64,000 nt of DNA from Euglena gracilis (lineage: Eukaryota > Euglenida > Euglenophyceae > Euglenales): positions 6,814,504 through 6,878,503 of the forward strand of contig CP154957.1 of the NCBI GenBank assembly GCA_039621445.1. Reading direction: 5' to 3'. Below the pieces are notes generated by a model. The model searched no databases. It had not been told where the DNA came from and saw only the letters and a list, made by a program, of their open reading frames with translations. The translations under genes were made by a program, and so were the position numbers. Shown in pieces: positions 20,143 through 30,897 of this stretch. How positions within the stretch are numbered: the first letter of the stretch is position 1; each line of letters starts with the position of its first letter.

Positions 20143-21231
20143 CAGTAGGACAACTAAATAGTGGGACAGTCCACCGGAACTAAATAGTGGGACACTCAAA
20201 AAAACGAAGTCCCCCCTGAAACTCACTCGAGCTGCACAAGATTTTTTTAGCTGCAAGGACCACAGTGTCTATCGTTCTCGCATGAATAATTACTGGCATT
20301 TGCCATTCAAAGGATGGCAATGTGCTGTAGCAAGGCTTCAATAACCTGTGCTCCGTGAGAGTCCAGGGCAGCCACAATGCGGCTGGGCATGGATTCATAC
20401 AAAACCCCAATTTGCTGGGGAGCAACATCTTTGAAAGCGCGCTGGAGTGTGGACCACAGTTCGTTTCGGTTTGAGAAAATGCAGAATTCCAGCTTTGCGG
20501 TCACCAACGGCAATATGTGTAAGGGAAACTGTGTGAAATGGACTGTGATTTTGGGCCACCTTTGGCCACTTTGTCCAAAAATGGGTCACTTTTGGTCACT
20601 CTGGCCACTTCTTGGCACATGCACGCACAGAGCACACATGCCTGCCTGCACGCATGCATACACACACAGATCGCACATCGACACATTTTTTTCACAACTG
20701 AATGCATTTGTTGCTGTTTGTGACCAAATTATCGCTGCCATCAGATATCTGAACACCCCCACACCAATTTTGCCCTTGTAGGGTCTCGAAAAACGAAAAA
20801 CGAACCCGGCACCTGGCCACCGATGAGCCCCGACCTAAACCCAATCAAGCACATATGGCCGTTGGTGACCGCAAAGCTGGAATTCTGCATTTTCTCTAAC
20901 TGAAACGAATTGTGGTCCACACTCCAGCGCGCTTTCACAGATGTTGCTCCCCAGCAAATTGGGGTTTTGTGTGAATCTATGCCCAGCCGCATTGTGGCTG
21001 TCCTGGACTCTCACGGAGATCCCACAGGTAATTGAAGCCTTCCCACAGCTCATTGCAATCTTTTGAATGGCAAATGCCAGTAATTATTCATGCGAGAACG
21101 ATAGACATTGTAGTCCTTGCAACTAAAAAAATCTTGTGCAGCTCGAGTGAGTTTCGGGGGGGACTTCGTTTTTTTTGAGTGTCCCACTATTTAGTTCCGG
21201 TGGACTGTCCCACTATTTAGTTCCCCTGCTG
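20143..21231. mobile_element. Tc1/mariner-type foldback element
   Basis: Termini CAGTAGG..CCTGCTG are flanked by TA on both sides (20141-20142; 21232-21233). Long inverted arms (20143-20519 and 20850-21231) each carry two copies of a GGAACTAAATAGTGGGACA-like subterminal repeat and the 3' part of a transposase gene, arranged so that the two copies face opposite ways. The spacer (20520-20850) contains CA-rich simple repeats. It looks like two half-elements joined in inverse orientation; transposition-competent sequence is absent. Confidence 0.87.
20822..21020 (+). pseudogene. Tc1/mariner transposase C-terminal fragment
   Basis: MSPDLNPIKHIWPLVTAK carries the characteristic (S)PDLNPIEHxW motif that contains the final catalytic acidic region. 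It continues to LDSHGDP with an in-frame stop after CIFSN. A second copy runs on the minus strand at about 20520-20290 (LVTAKLEFCIFSNRNELWS) without that stop. Confidence 0.85.
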
Positions 21232-21233
21232 TA

Positions 21234-22080
21234 TATATATTCACCACCCCGTGTCTCATGAAGGTTTTTATGCAGTTGGTTCCTGGTTGGCTTCTGTGAT
21301 TTTGTGACCAATTATGAAAAATGAAATTGGACAAGTTTTGTCAAAATGATGTTCAAGAATATTTTGGTGGGCCCCATGAGTTAAGCAACCAGGAAACAAG
21401 TCCTTGCTGTTCCCATTTTTCGGTGCAAAACGAAAACTGGTTCACCCCCAAAGGTTTGCCCCCTCCAAAAAATCCCTCTGTTTATTATTAAATGCGGTTT
21501 GAACAACATCGACACCATTGAATTTGTGAATTTCCATATTCATCACAATCAATGTCTTGATCACTGGGACAAACCCTCTTCGATCAGCCGCCGCATGTAT
21601 TTCTCTCTGAACCCGCAGTTTTTAGTCGCTGCCCTCTGTCAATCGTCATTAACTGTATATTCCTCTCGGGTGACAGTTGGTTGGCACAAGCGACCACGAA
21701 CTCGCAATTTGTCGTTTCTTGTGGGGTACTGGGGGTTTTTTCTGCTTGAGGAATCAGCTGGGTTTTTGGCTTTTTATTCAGCTGGGAAAATCGAAAAAGG
21801 CATATCCACAAAGAAGAAGAATGACGGTATCCTCCATGTCAAATGAACATTTTCGGGGAGTTTCATTGACAAATTCTGAACGAAGAGAATTTCTGAAGTC
21901 GGACCCACCGTCCCCCTGAGGGGAGGTCCAGATCAGGGGTTTTTTTTTAAGTCGTGGACCCAGGGGGAGGGTGGGTGGGTCCGGCTCGGCCAGACCCACC
22001 CACCCTACCCCCCCCCCTAAATATATCCGTAGGTCGGCCGGACCCACCCACCCTCCCCCTCTCCTATGTATATACACAGA
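21234..22080. other. intergenic, no supported gene
   Basis: AT-rich DNA, then (21965-22060) two copies of a GGACCCACCCACCCT-bearing repeat also present near 0.84 kb. Short open frames here are not convincing. Confidence 0.5.
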
Positions 22081-22320
22081 TATATATCCTGACTCCTCGG
22101 GCTCCGCACTTTGCCCTTGTGAGGCTAAGTGCTTTTCTTTGTCAAGGGCCACCCTTAAGGACCACGGTTGGGGCCAAGACCATTCGGGCTCCGCACTTCG
22201 AGATGGTGAGGTCCTGCTTTCCTTGCCGGCTGTTCTGGTGTGTTTGTGTGTGCGCGGGGGGTGCTTCTTACTGCTTTTTGTTGCCGGAGTTGGCTGACTC
22301 TTAATTCTGCCCTTCAACCT
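22080..22320 (+). repeat. DIRS-associated terminal repeat (+ orientation)
   Basis: It contains CGGGCTCCGCACTTTGCCCT and CGGGCTCCGCACTTCGAGAT, then CCTTGCCGGCTGTTCTGGTG and TTGCCGGAGTTGG. Related copies lie at 24290-24425, 26637-26960 (inverted), 33265-33490, 44440-44680 and 58895-59140, mostly next to DIRS-type coding pieces. Confidence 0.75.
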
Positions 22321-22429
22321 CAAGGCGGATTTTCAACTCAACGAGCCCAACAACGTTCACCACAGCGACCAATCAATACAGCGGAGGAAGAGCAATTCAG
22401 AACATATAGAGAAGCGGAGGAAGAAAATT

Positions 22430-24172
22430 TTGACTCCCATGAAAGATGCAACATACCTGGTGTCGAGCGGCCCAGCGAAGCACGAAAGAACCCCGGCGAA
22501 GGCTGCAGAAGCTGGAAAAGATGGAGTCCCAGCAGGCGCCAGAGCAACCAACATGGAACAAGCGGCAGTGCAAGGAATTTCAAGGAAAGAATCTGAGATG
22601 GAGAAGAGGAGAGGAGCCGCAGGCGCTGGAGACGATGACGGAGCAGCAGCAGAACACCAGTCCGTGGCCATCGCAACCCCCCCACCCCCCACCACATCAG
22701 AGATTTCAAAATCCCCCACTCAACATGAGGGTGGCCATGGACCATGGACAACTGTGGTCAGAAAGACAAGAAGACAGAAAGGAAATACCATCACAGGTCC
22801 AACAAACCCCCCCCCCTTTTTCTATGTCCCCCCCCTTTCAGGGGACAAGGCAAGGGCTATGGCAGCCTTTCAACAAATATCAGAAATTCAAGGGACATAA
22901 GTCAACATCAAGGCTATGGCAGCCATCATCCAAAAGGACGTGGGGTCCAGAATCAAGGCTATGGCAGCCATCATCCAAAAGGACCTGGGGTCCAGAATCA
23001 GGGCTATGGCAGCCATCATTCAAGGGGACAGTGGACCCAGGGGCAAGGCTATGGCAGCCAGTATCCCAGCCTGGACAGATCCCATTGGGGAAAGGTATGT
23101 CCAACTTTCCCCCCAGCATTTTCAGACACAAACCCCCCAGGAGCAAGCCAATGCCAAAAACAGGCCATCGTGGCCTATATGGGGAATCAAGAGGGCCAGA
23201 GAAGAGACCAGAGAAGTCCTGGAGAGAAGGCCAATGGAGGCCAAATGCAGGCCTGAGTGCCAATGGAGGCCAAATGGCCCTGAAGACAACTGGTGGCCAA
23301 CACAACCAAGGCCATCCACACCACATCAGCCCTTGGGGGGGAGGCCCAAGATTGGCTCAGACAGGCCCCCCCCAGAAGATAATCAGCCCAGCTTTATATG
23401 TACCTCCCCACTGCAGACACAGACCTTCCCCCATCATTTACAAACGGGGGGAAAGCCTGTCTTTGGAAAGCCCTATGGCAGGGCCAGCTGCAGCACCAGT
23501 GATGGGGCAGCCAGGGGTGACCCCAGTGATGGGGCAACCAGGGGGAAGGACCCCAGTGATGGGGCCTGTGGAATCCCCAGACACATTACACCCAGGGGTA
23601 CCCCCTTACAAAGCCCTGCAGGCCAGCATTCCCCATTGGGTCGAGGCAGGAGCCAGCAGAGAGGTATTAAACCTGATAAGGGGAGGGGTTATGGCAGATC
23701 TTCCCCTCCCCCCTCAAATGTCCTTAAAAGTTCCCTTCAAAACCCACCAAGAAATAATGACTGCCCAGAAAATTCTGAGAGAATACGAACGTGCAGGGGC
23801 AACCAGGCAAATCCCCCCAGAGGAGGCAAAACATTTTGTCCCTTACTTCATCATTTCCAAAAAAGAGGGGGAAAAGACAAAGGAGAGACTAATTTCGGAT
23901 TGTCGACAGTTAAATCTCCACTTCACCCCCAGAAATTCAGACTGGAGCACATGGGAAGCATCTTCCCATATTTAAGAAAAGATTGGTTTTGTAGCAAAAT
24001 CGATGTGAAAGATGCTTATTTCCATCTGCAGCTGCACAGCAGCTTAGAAAAATATGTTTGTATGCAGGTGGGGGGAGAAACCTGGCAGTTTCAAGCTGCA
24101 TGCTTCGGCATCAGCAGCCTGCCACAAAAATTTATGACTCTCATGAGAGTCTGAGAACGGAAATGGAGAAGG
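22430..24172 (+). pseudogene. DIRS-type retroelement, 5' half: gag-like region and N-terminal RT
   Basis: The gag-like part (HGPWTTVVRKTRRQKGN, then GYGS repeats) is followed by RT blocks: FVPYFIISKKEGEKTKERLI, SDCRQLN, then after a frameshift in a C-run near 23935 FCSKIDVKDAYFHLQL (motif A Asp) and QFQAACFGISSLPQKFMTLM (motif B). Coding passes through three frames, with a TGA at 24152-24154, so it is degenerate. It stops just before the YxDD motif; that motif and everything downstream occurs in inverse orientation to the right (24.4-26.6 kb). Confidence 0.8.
22911..23060 (+). repeat. 48 bp tandem repeat in DIRS gag
   Basis: About 3.3 copies of a unit starting GGCTATGGCAGCCATCATYC encode QGYGSHHPKGxGVQN-like repeats in the natural frame. 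Confidence 0.9.
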
Positions 24173-24289
24173 CCCCCCCCCCCTCGATGGGGATGGTTGT
24201 CTCTCTTTGTGTTTCTGGGTGGGTGGTTGGGGTTGCTTGGTTGGGGGTCCCCCTGCTGGTTGGGATGTTTTTCTTTTTCTGCTGATTTT

Positions 24290-24425
24290 TTGGGTGGGGT
24301 AGTTGGGCTCACCATCTTCTGTGCTCCGCCCTCTTGGTCCCTTCCTCCCCCTTCCTGTGTCGTGGGAGTCCGAGACCATTCGGGCTCCGCACTTCGAGAT
24401 GGTGAGGTACTGTGCACCCCCCTTT
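24290..24425. repeat. DIRS terminal repeat, palindromic arrangement
   Basis: A minus-oriented copy (CTCACCATCTTCTGTGCTCC ... GTGGGAGTCCGAG) abuts a plus-oriented copy (CGGGCTCCGCACTTCGAGATGGTGAGG). It lies directly beyond the 3' end of the minus-strand recombinase gene. Confidence 0.7.
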
Positions 24426-25400
24426 GGGCCATAATATTTTGAATTTTTGAAACGACACCGAGTCGTAAATAATGAGCTTGGAAGGCCCCAAAATTTTTCC
24501 ACTGACCCAATTGCTGGACTTCTTCCACTTGCAAACCAGCATTTTTCCACCATAAAACCCCAGCTCCTCTTGTGCTGTGGGGTTTCCAGTGGGTGGTGTC
24601 CACCCCCCCCTCTTGCAGAATTTCTCTGGTGAGGGAATTCACTCTTTCTGCTGTCAAAGGTCTTTTTCCATCCAAAGACCATAACAAATTATTTTTGTGC
24701 CCAATCATGTGGGCTGTCCTTTCCACATACTCTTTCAATAAATGCCAGGGGCTTATGAGGGGGGTGTGTGGCAAAATAAAAACTTCCTCCCATCTGGGGA
24801 ATTGCCACCCTTTCCTTTGCAATAAAATGAAATTTTTTTCTCCCACGAAACTGATTTTCCGCTGTGTCCTGGCTAAATCTACCCCCCTGTGGAGGGCCAA
24901 CAGCCTCCAACAGATGATGAGTCTGTTTCTGAGCTCTTTCACAGATAGGTCTGAGAGGGGTTTGGATTTCCTGATGATGTTTTCTAAGAAATCAGTGGGG
25001 TCCTAAAAATGGGCATACTTGCAGACATTGGAATTCCATTTCCTTTTCAATGGAGACAAAAGAGGGGAAAACCTCAATGACCCAAACCCTGGGAGTAATA
25101 AAACTGCTGCATATGCATTTCGTGCAGTGTTGAGGCTGTGGGCAGCGAGATCAAGGATGGCCTCGGCCATCTTGTGGACTGTGCAGTCCTGCAGGGGCAC
25201 CCCTTTGTGCAACAATTGGCCCACCAATGTCCTGAATGCCGAGTCATATCTCTTGACATTTCCCAGATTTTTTATGTAAGTGTCGATACTGGACATCAAA
25301 ACTTCCTGGGATTGTAATATTTGCCTGACACAATCAAGCAGGCCAAATTCCACTTTGGGGGGGGCATCTCTTCTCCCCAGCAGTTGGTGAACAGACCCCA
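24426..25400 (-). pseudogene. DIRS tyrosine recombinase (YR)
   Basis: Minus strand, two blocks in one frame separated by a single TAG (25003-25005): an N-terminal helical part (..VRQILQSQEVLMSSIDTY..LNTARNAYAAVLLLPG) and a catalytic part. Catalytic features are the first Arg (LALHRGVDLART), HxxR (KPHSTRGAGVLWW) and the Tyr region (GAFQAHYLRL). YR instead of DDE integrase identifies DIRS-type retroelements, which integrate through a circular intermediate. It is close to full length but interrupted. Confidence 0.85.
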
Positions 25401-25745
25401 TTGGGGGGGTACCAACAAAACTTTGCTGCCTGGCTGCCTGATTGACATTAATTGGCGCCACCATGATGTCGAAGCCCAGTGGGGGACGATCAACAGACAA
25501 GTCAGGTCTGGGTTTAACATTAATCTCTGAACCCACTGGGGAATGATGCTCCAGGGAGGGTTGGCATAAACTTGGGGGAGACCCCTCAAATCTGCCTTCA
25601 AGGCATCCACCAGCAAAGCCCCTTGGTGGGGGTATCGACAAACAAACTTGGGGAATTTTTTGTTGCTGGGTGTGCAAAACATGTCCACCTCTGGGGTGAT
25701 GTCTTTTCTGAAAAATGAAGAATTTGGTGAAAGATGTTTAGGTTT
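25296..25745 (-). pseudogene. DIRS region after RNase H (PPW, methylase-like domain)
   Basis: The reading DITPEVDMFCTPSNKKFPKF..GLPQVYANPPWSIIPQWVQR..LLIVPHWASTSWW corresponds to the segment that follows RNase H in DIRS elements; its NPPW motif recalls adenine-methylase folds. It is in a different frame from the RNase H, implying a frameshift near 25720-25740. A related domain (WANPPFSLI) occurs in the minus-strand ORF at 48321-49175. Confidence 0.7.
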
Positions 25746-26630
25746 AGGGTATAATCCCCTGGGTCCTTTTGCTCCCTGGTCAGGGAGTCTGCCAATTGCT
25801 CTTTTGTGGGGACCCAAACCACCTGCAAATTGATTTGCTTTTCCTGACAATGATACAGCAGGGGTTTTAAGATGGAATTTAGGTAGGGCTTTCTGCCTCC
25901 CCATTTTGTTAAATAACTTACAGCCACCTGGCTGTCCACATGAAGCATTATTGTTTGTTTGGGTTTGGCCAGACTTTTTACTGTCTCCACTGCTGACATC
26001 AACTCTTTTTGGTTGATGTGAAGGATGTGCAGGTCCCTCCAAAAATCCTGCACTTTTTGGCCTGAGTTTTTGTCCAGCCCCCCCCACTGCCAGGTGCTGC
26101 TGTCTGAGAACAGTTCCTGAGAGGCCTGGGATTGAAAAGCTCTGCCCACACCTGGCGGCAAAAACGCTTTTAACTCCACAATTTGATCCTTGACCCCCTG
26201 GGGAATGGTTAGGGTGTGGTCCCAACCCCACTTTGTGTGCAAATCCACCATTTTGCAAAGTTGATCTGTCAGAATTCTGAGAAATGGCATTGAGACTAAA
26301 TAGCTTCTGACCTGCCCCACAATAGAACTGAGTTTTCTGCAGCTCATTTTTTATGCTCTGAGCACTTTGCCTAGCTCCTTTCTTAAGGATTTTAGTTTTT
26401 CCTGTGGAATTTCCAGCTGGCCCTTTTTCAAATTGACCCACTGGCCCAAATGCTTTATCTCCTGTGTGGGTTCCAGACAGGATTTGGGGAGGTTTAATCT
26501 GAAACCTGCCAGTAAAAGGTCCTGTTTTATTTCTGCCAAATGCTGGGGTGCTGTCTTTTTGCTGGGGGCTAACAGCAAAATGTCGTCTAGGTAGATGAAA
26601 ACTACCTTTCCCTCAGCAAACATGGGAGAG
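25720..26630 (-). pseudogene. DIRS RT C-terminal part and RNase H
   Basis: Minus strand. It begins FAEGKVVFIYLDDILLLAPS (YxDD catalytic motif), continues LAGFRLNLPKSCLEPTQEIK, then RNase H: LFSDSSTWQWGG, INQKELMSAVETVKS, LHVDSQVAVSYLTKWGG (catalytic Asp), VVWVPTKEQLADSLTRE. One TAA (26348-26350) interrupts an otherwise continuous frame. The RT N-terminal half is missing here and is found on the + strand ending at 24172. Confidence 0.87.
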
Positions 26631-26636
26631 GGGGGG

Positions 26637-26960
26637 GGGGCGTGGCCACGACGGTTCAGCTTCGCCAGGGTGTCGGAGGAGGCCTCATCATCGCCAACTC
26701 CGGCAACAAAGGCGCAGTAAGAAGCACCACCCGCGCACACACAAACACACCAGAACAGCCGGCAAGGAAATCAGGACCTCACCATCTTCTTGTGCTCCGC
26801 CCTCTTGGTCCCTTCCTCCCCCTTCCTGTGTCGTGGGAGTCCGAGGGCCGAACTGGGCGACACCTCGGGCTCCACACTTTGCCATTGTGAGGCCACGCCT
26901 TGCTCGCCGGCGGTTTGCAGTGATTGTTTTTGCGCGCTAGGCTGGGGGGTCACGCTTAGT
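26637..26960 (-). repeat. DIRS-associated terminal repeat (inverted copy)
   Basis: The reverse complement matches the copies at 22.2 and 33.3 kb (GGCGAAGCTGAACCGTCGTG, CCTTGCCGGCTGTTCTGGTG, AAGAAGATGGTGAGG). A C-run separates it from the RT fragment at 26630. A plus-oriented portion (CTCGGGCTCCACACTTTGCC) follows at about 26864. Confidence 0.72.
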
Positions 26961-27136
26961 GCCTTTTGTCGCCGGAGCTGGCTGATTCCTAAATTTGCCC
27001 TGCGAAAACCAGAAGACAGGAACAGAGTCCACAAACGAAGACGAACCAAGAGAAGAAGTCAATATCAAACGAATATCCAGAGGGACACGAGCCGGACGAA
27101 CATCAATTTACAATTTACAATTTCAATTTGACATAA

Positions 27137-28600
27137 ATGAGCAATGCTGTGGAGAAGAATTTGGAATTATCCAGTCGATATAAACTACCCGAAGCAGCAG
27201 CCGCCGCAGCAGCTGGAGAACGTGGTGGTGCGGACGACACGTGGCAAACCGTGGCCGCCCCTGCCCCCCGTGTCTCTGGATCAAAACATTTTCAACAAAA
27301 AACCCCACCCAGGGACGGCCACGGACTGTGGACCACAGTGGTAAAAGAGACCAGAAGGAGGAAGGAACCTCCGTCCCAGTGCGGGCCGAAAAACCTGGGC
27401 ATTGGGGCCCAAACACAAAGCAAGATGAGACAGAAGAAACTCAGAAGATGTCACAGACATTTGGAAAGACGGAATCAAGGATCAAACCCATCGTGCCAGA
27501 AGATGGGCCCAGTCACCCACAAGGGGCAACAATGGAGGCCCCAAGGTGGACATCCACCGAAGTCCCCTGAAATTCAAAGCCCCAGTACCGGCAGATGGAA
27601 TGTGGGCAAAGGGGGACAACATCGACCAGGCCTTCGAGGCCAATTCTGCAAGCACATGCCCACTGGACGGGGCAAAAAAATTCTTCCAAAAACCACCAAA
27701 ATGTCTCCCACCATCAACCCCCCCAAGGGGGAAAATGGGGGCCCACAGAGGCCCCCCAAGGCTTCCAATGCAGCTGGAGACCCACATCAAATCAAGCCAA
27801 AGGCAGAGAGAAGGGGGCCAAGGCCATTACGGCCAACAGTTTCAAGCCCACTGGGGGCATCACTTTACAAGCCCTGGGGGCCAGAAGCTAACCAGCTGCA
27901 GCCCAATAAGGCATTCCTACATGGCCCAGCTCCAGGAAGACCCCCCAAAGGGACCCACAGAGGCCCTTTACTTGGACAAGGGGGACAAGGTACGCACAGT
28001 GACCTTGCGGAGGAGGACAGGGACAGACCCACAGTGGCCCGGTGTCAAATATTTTTGTTTTGCCCATGGCAGTGGAAGATCAACCCAAGGGGGGACCACA
28101 GAGGCCCCCCCAGGGTATGTCCACCAACAAAAAGATCAGAGTGGAGGACCAGAGAGACTGTGAGAGATGCATGCACACCCCTCCTGCAAAACTTTGACAA
28201 CGTCCTGGAGACCCAGGGGTTGCCATAAACCCAGCTACCCATCAGCAGGTCACACAATTCATCCCAAAATTTCCATGGGATGGAAAATGGTCGTCAACCC
28301 AGCCCACAACTCAACAAAAACACTTGCTGGGAGAAAAAACTTCCATGGAGGAAAAGTGGGGAAACAACACGCACCGGAAACTTCAAAAAGAGCCAAAAAC
28401 GGTGGAACAGAAATGCCCCCCAGCAACCTGCCAACTAATCAAAGATGGAATCCAGTCCCCCTGGGACAGAAATCCAAAAATGTCAACCCACCCAAAATTC
28501 AGGTCAAAAGTAAAACTGACCCAAGCAGAAAAAATCCTGTTAGATTACGAAAAATCTGGGTCCATAAAGGGTTCAGGATACAGGAACCCAAAATCTAACC
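27137..28600 (+). pseudogene. second DIRS gag/RT-start copy (truncated)
   Basis: It starts MSNAVEKNLELSSRYKLPEA and contains HGLWTTVVKETRRRKEP, homologous to the gag of the 22.4 kb copy. Near the end (28.5 kb) KFRSKVKLTQAEKILLDYEK parallels LKVPFKTHQEIMTAQKILRE just before RT. It is truncated at about 28600, where the expected RT block is replaced by unrelated sequence, and frames are mixed. The portion from 27567 is duplicated at 38731. Confidence 0.7.
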
Positions 28601-28720
28601 CCCTGGTCCCCAAAATCAAAGATGAAAGACATATTCCAAAAGGGAAGGGTTTTGTGTTGGTCCCCCAGGGTACCCCCTCACGAATGACCCATGGCGAAAG
28701 CGAATTTGGGAATTGGATGA

Positions 28721-29593
28721 ACCCCAGAATTTGGGAAACGGTGGTGGAAGTGGACAATTTTCAGGTGGAAAAGGGAGGGGAGGGTTGACACGCATTTTGC
28801 ACCCCCTCATTTTTGCCAAGTGGAAAAAGGTGAATTTTTTCAATTTTCTTCCGCCCGTTTGGGGAAAGAGAAGGAAAAATGGGTTGAACGGTCGACCAAT
28901 AAAAATTTTGAGTCTGCCGATTTTACCCAAGGCACAAAATCTTACGCTTTTATTGGGCAAGTGTGGGAGGTGGAATCCATTCAATTTCATGGGTTGTGTT
29001 GTGTGGAAGAAAGGAATAAAGTTGGAATGAACAAAATGGGGATGAGCCCCACTCATTTGGAGGCAAGTGAGCGGGGGGCGTTCCAACAAAAAGTCGATGT
29101 GTTGTACCGACATAATTTTCAGATATTCAGTGTTATTTACGGAGAGGAGGTGAAACCCAACCCCCCCGTAAAGGACGGTGTGCAGGATTTTCAGAGAATT
29201 TTGGGAACGGAACTGGCCCAGACATGGGACATGGCCGACAATTTTGTCGGTGAGGCTCCCCAAGGAATTTTGGGTTCGGAGGAACAATTTTTGGAATGGC
29301 AAGGAGACGAGAATTTCACAGATTTGGATTTGTTTTTTGAAAAGCAAGAGGTGGACAGATTTTCCAAGCACATTTTTTCTCTAAGAGGTGGACATTTTGG
29401 GCCAAGATTTGAGAGATGGCCCGGAATGGCACGGGTTGATGTGACCCCCCACAAAAACGGCCGTAAGTCACATTCCCGATACGTGGGAAAAGTGACGAAT
29501 TGTCTTTGCCGGGAACCAATCCCGCGGTTTGCGGGGTTGTTTTCGCTGTTTCTGATTTTTGGTATTTGGTCGCCACAAGCAACAGATCACTAA
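28721..29593 (+). CDS. unassigned ORF (copy 1)
   Basis: An open frame of about 290 codons follows a TGA at 28718-28720. The first ATG in frame is well inside (near 29028), so either a non-ATG start or an upstream exon is implied. Composition is protein-like (KSYAFIGQVWEVESIQFHGL; DNFVGEAPQGILGSEEQFLE; LRGGHFGPRFERWPG). The frame is kept intact in the duplicate at 39885-40757. I do not recognise the family. It may be part of the mobile element that truncated the DIRS copy. Confidence 0.5.
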   Translation, partial: TPEFGKRWWKWTIFRWKREGRVDTHFAPPHFCQVEKGEFFQFSSARLGKEKEKWVERSTNKNFESADFTQGTKSYAFIGQVWEVESIQFHGLCCVEERNKVGMNKMGMSPTHLEASERGAFQQKVDVLYRHNFQIFSVIYGEEVKPNPPVKDGVQDFQRILGTELAQTWDMADNFVGEAPQGILGSEEQFLEWQGDENFTDLDLFFEKQEVDRFSKHIFSLRGGHFGPRFERWPGMARVDVTPHKNGRKSHSRYVGKVTNCLCREPIPRFAGLFSLFLIFGIWSPQATDH

Positions 29594-29814
29594 ATTTAAC
29601 AAATCCCCCCAACAAAAAAGTTGCAACGCTTCAAAAAAGAAGGTAATTTGCTCCTCAAAGAGGAATTAAGCAAAAACCTCAACAAAAAAGGGCCCAGCCA
29701 AAAAAAAAGGAGTTTTCTCCTTGTGAGAAAGAATCCCTAACGGAAGGCTGGCCTAACAATCAAAAAAATCCCTGAAGCCTACAACCAGGTTTCTTGAATG
29801 ACGGTTGGTAAAAA

Positions 29815-30084
29815 AAAAAGGTTCGCAAGTGTTGGAAACGCGAAACCATGCCTAGGCCCTATTGTGGGTCGGCGTGCAACCTTCGAAGTTACAACCCGAC
29901 CTGCCTTGGGTGCCCCGCAAACTGTCATTCTAAGCATGAGTGTCGTGTGGTGTGTGGGGATAAAAACTGCATACCATATTCTGAGTTGAACACACGACAA
30001 CACAAACGCACGCCGGGCCGTGGCGGCGAAGGAGAGCGGCGTGAGGCGGCGGGTGGCGGCGGCGACACCGCACCGTTGCTTTGA
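29815..30084 (+). CDS. small Cys-rich ORF (copy 1)
   Basis: One frame encodes KVRKCWKRE then MPRPYCGSACNLRSYNPTCL and GCPANCHSKHECRVVCGDKN C, with 11 Cys in about 45 residues. Such spacing suggests a metal-binding or disulphide-rich fold. In copy 1 an ATG is at 29848; in copy 2 the open frame extends up to 40958. Could be chance, but it survives in both copies. Confidence 0.35.
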   Translation, partial: KKVRKCWKRETMPRPYCGSACNLRSYNPTCLGCPANCHSKHECRVVCGDKNCIPYSELNTRQHKRTPGRGGEGERREAAGGGGDTAPLL

Positions 30085-30626
30085 ACCGTGAACCGCACCG
30101 TGCGCCGCACCTTTGTGTTGCACCGTTGCACCATTCCCCCGGGGTGCGGTGTGGCCATTTGGGCTGCCCCCCCCCCTCTCGTTGCTCTTACTAACCACAC
30201 ACATATAAGTTCATTTTTTTCGCAAACCAAATTGTTTCTTTTGTTCGGACCCCTTCTTTTTTACTTACGTTTCTTGAAATATCCCCGAGATTTTTCTAAG
30301 TGGAGGAGTAAGGGGTCCTAACCCAAAAATTGGCAAAAATTTGCCTGAGTGGGGCCGAAAATCACTGAAATACCACTTTTTGGTTTTAAGTCGAATTTAA
30401 CCCAGGGAAAAGATTATTATGGTTCGGCTTGAAGGCCTGAACTCAATTTTTGACCTTGCAGGGCCGATTCTTTGAAATTTTCAAGACCGGGCGACCAATT
30501 TGTCATTTTCCCCTAATTAACCTAAGAAAGTCCCCACTCGAACCCACCAATTTCAAACCAATCTCACACACAAGGTTCTTTGCCCACCCAATGCACTGGT
30601 ACAAAACTACAAAAAATATCAATTGA

Positions 30627-30897
30627 TTGTGCATGCAAGAACCAGATTTTGATAAAATTTTGGATTTCAAGGTTCATTTGCAAAAGCTCAAGGACAAAAA
30701 GGAAAAGATTGAATTTTGGCTTCGAAACCCGGCGGCCGCCTCAAAAAAAAACAGCCGAGGCCGAAGGATCCGCAAAAAACTCGAACCAAGAAAGCGTTTT
30801 CACGGACTTGGATATCCAGTCCGTCCTCCCTGCATTTCTCTGTGCTTTGCGTCTTGGGAAGTTGGGAAAAGGATTTTTCTGTTACTCTGATTTTTAG
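30627..30897 (+). pseudogene. small ORF, frameshifted copy 1
   Basis: MCMQEPDFDKILDFKVHLQK runs into an A-run near 30745, where one extra A shifts the frame; the continuation (SAKNSNQESVFTDLDIQSVL) is in the frame that ends at 30897. Copy 2 (41792-42061) is uninterrupted, so copy 1 is the broken or mis-called one. Confidence 0.45.

Noticed and set aside
25740-26441. First half of a 381-codon minus-strand frame overlapping RT/RNase H
   Set aside because: It shadows the true RT/RNase H frame. Only the portion left of about 25740 is real coding (PPW region).
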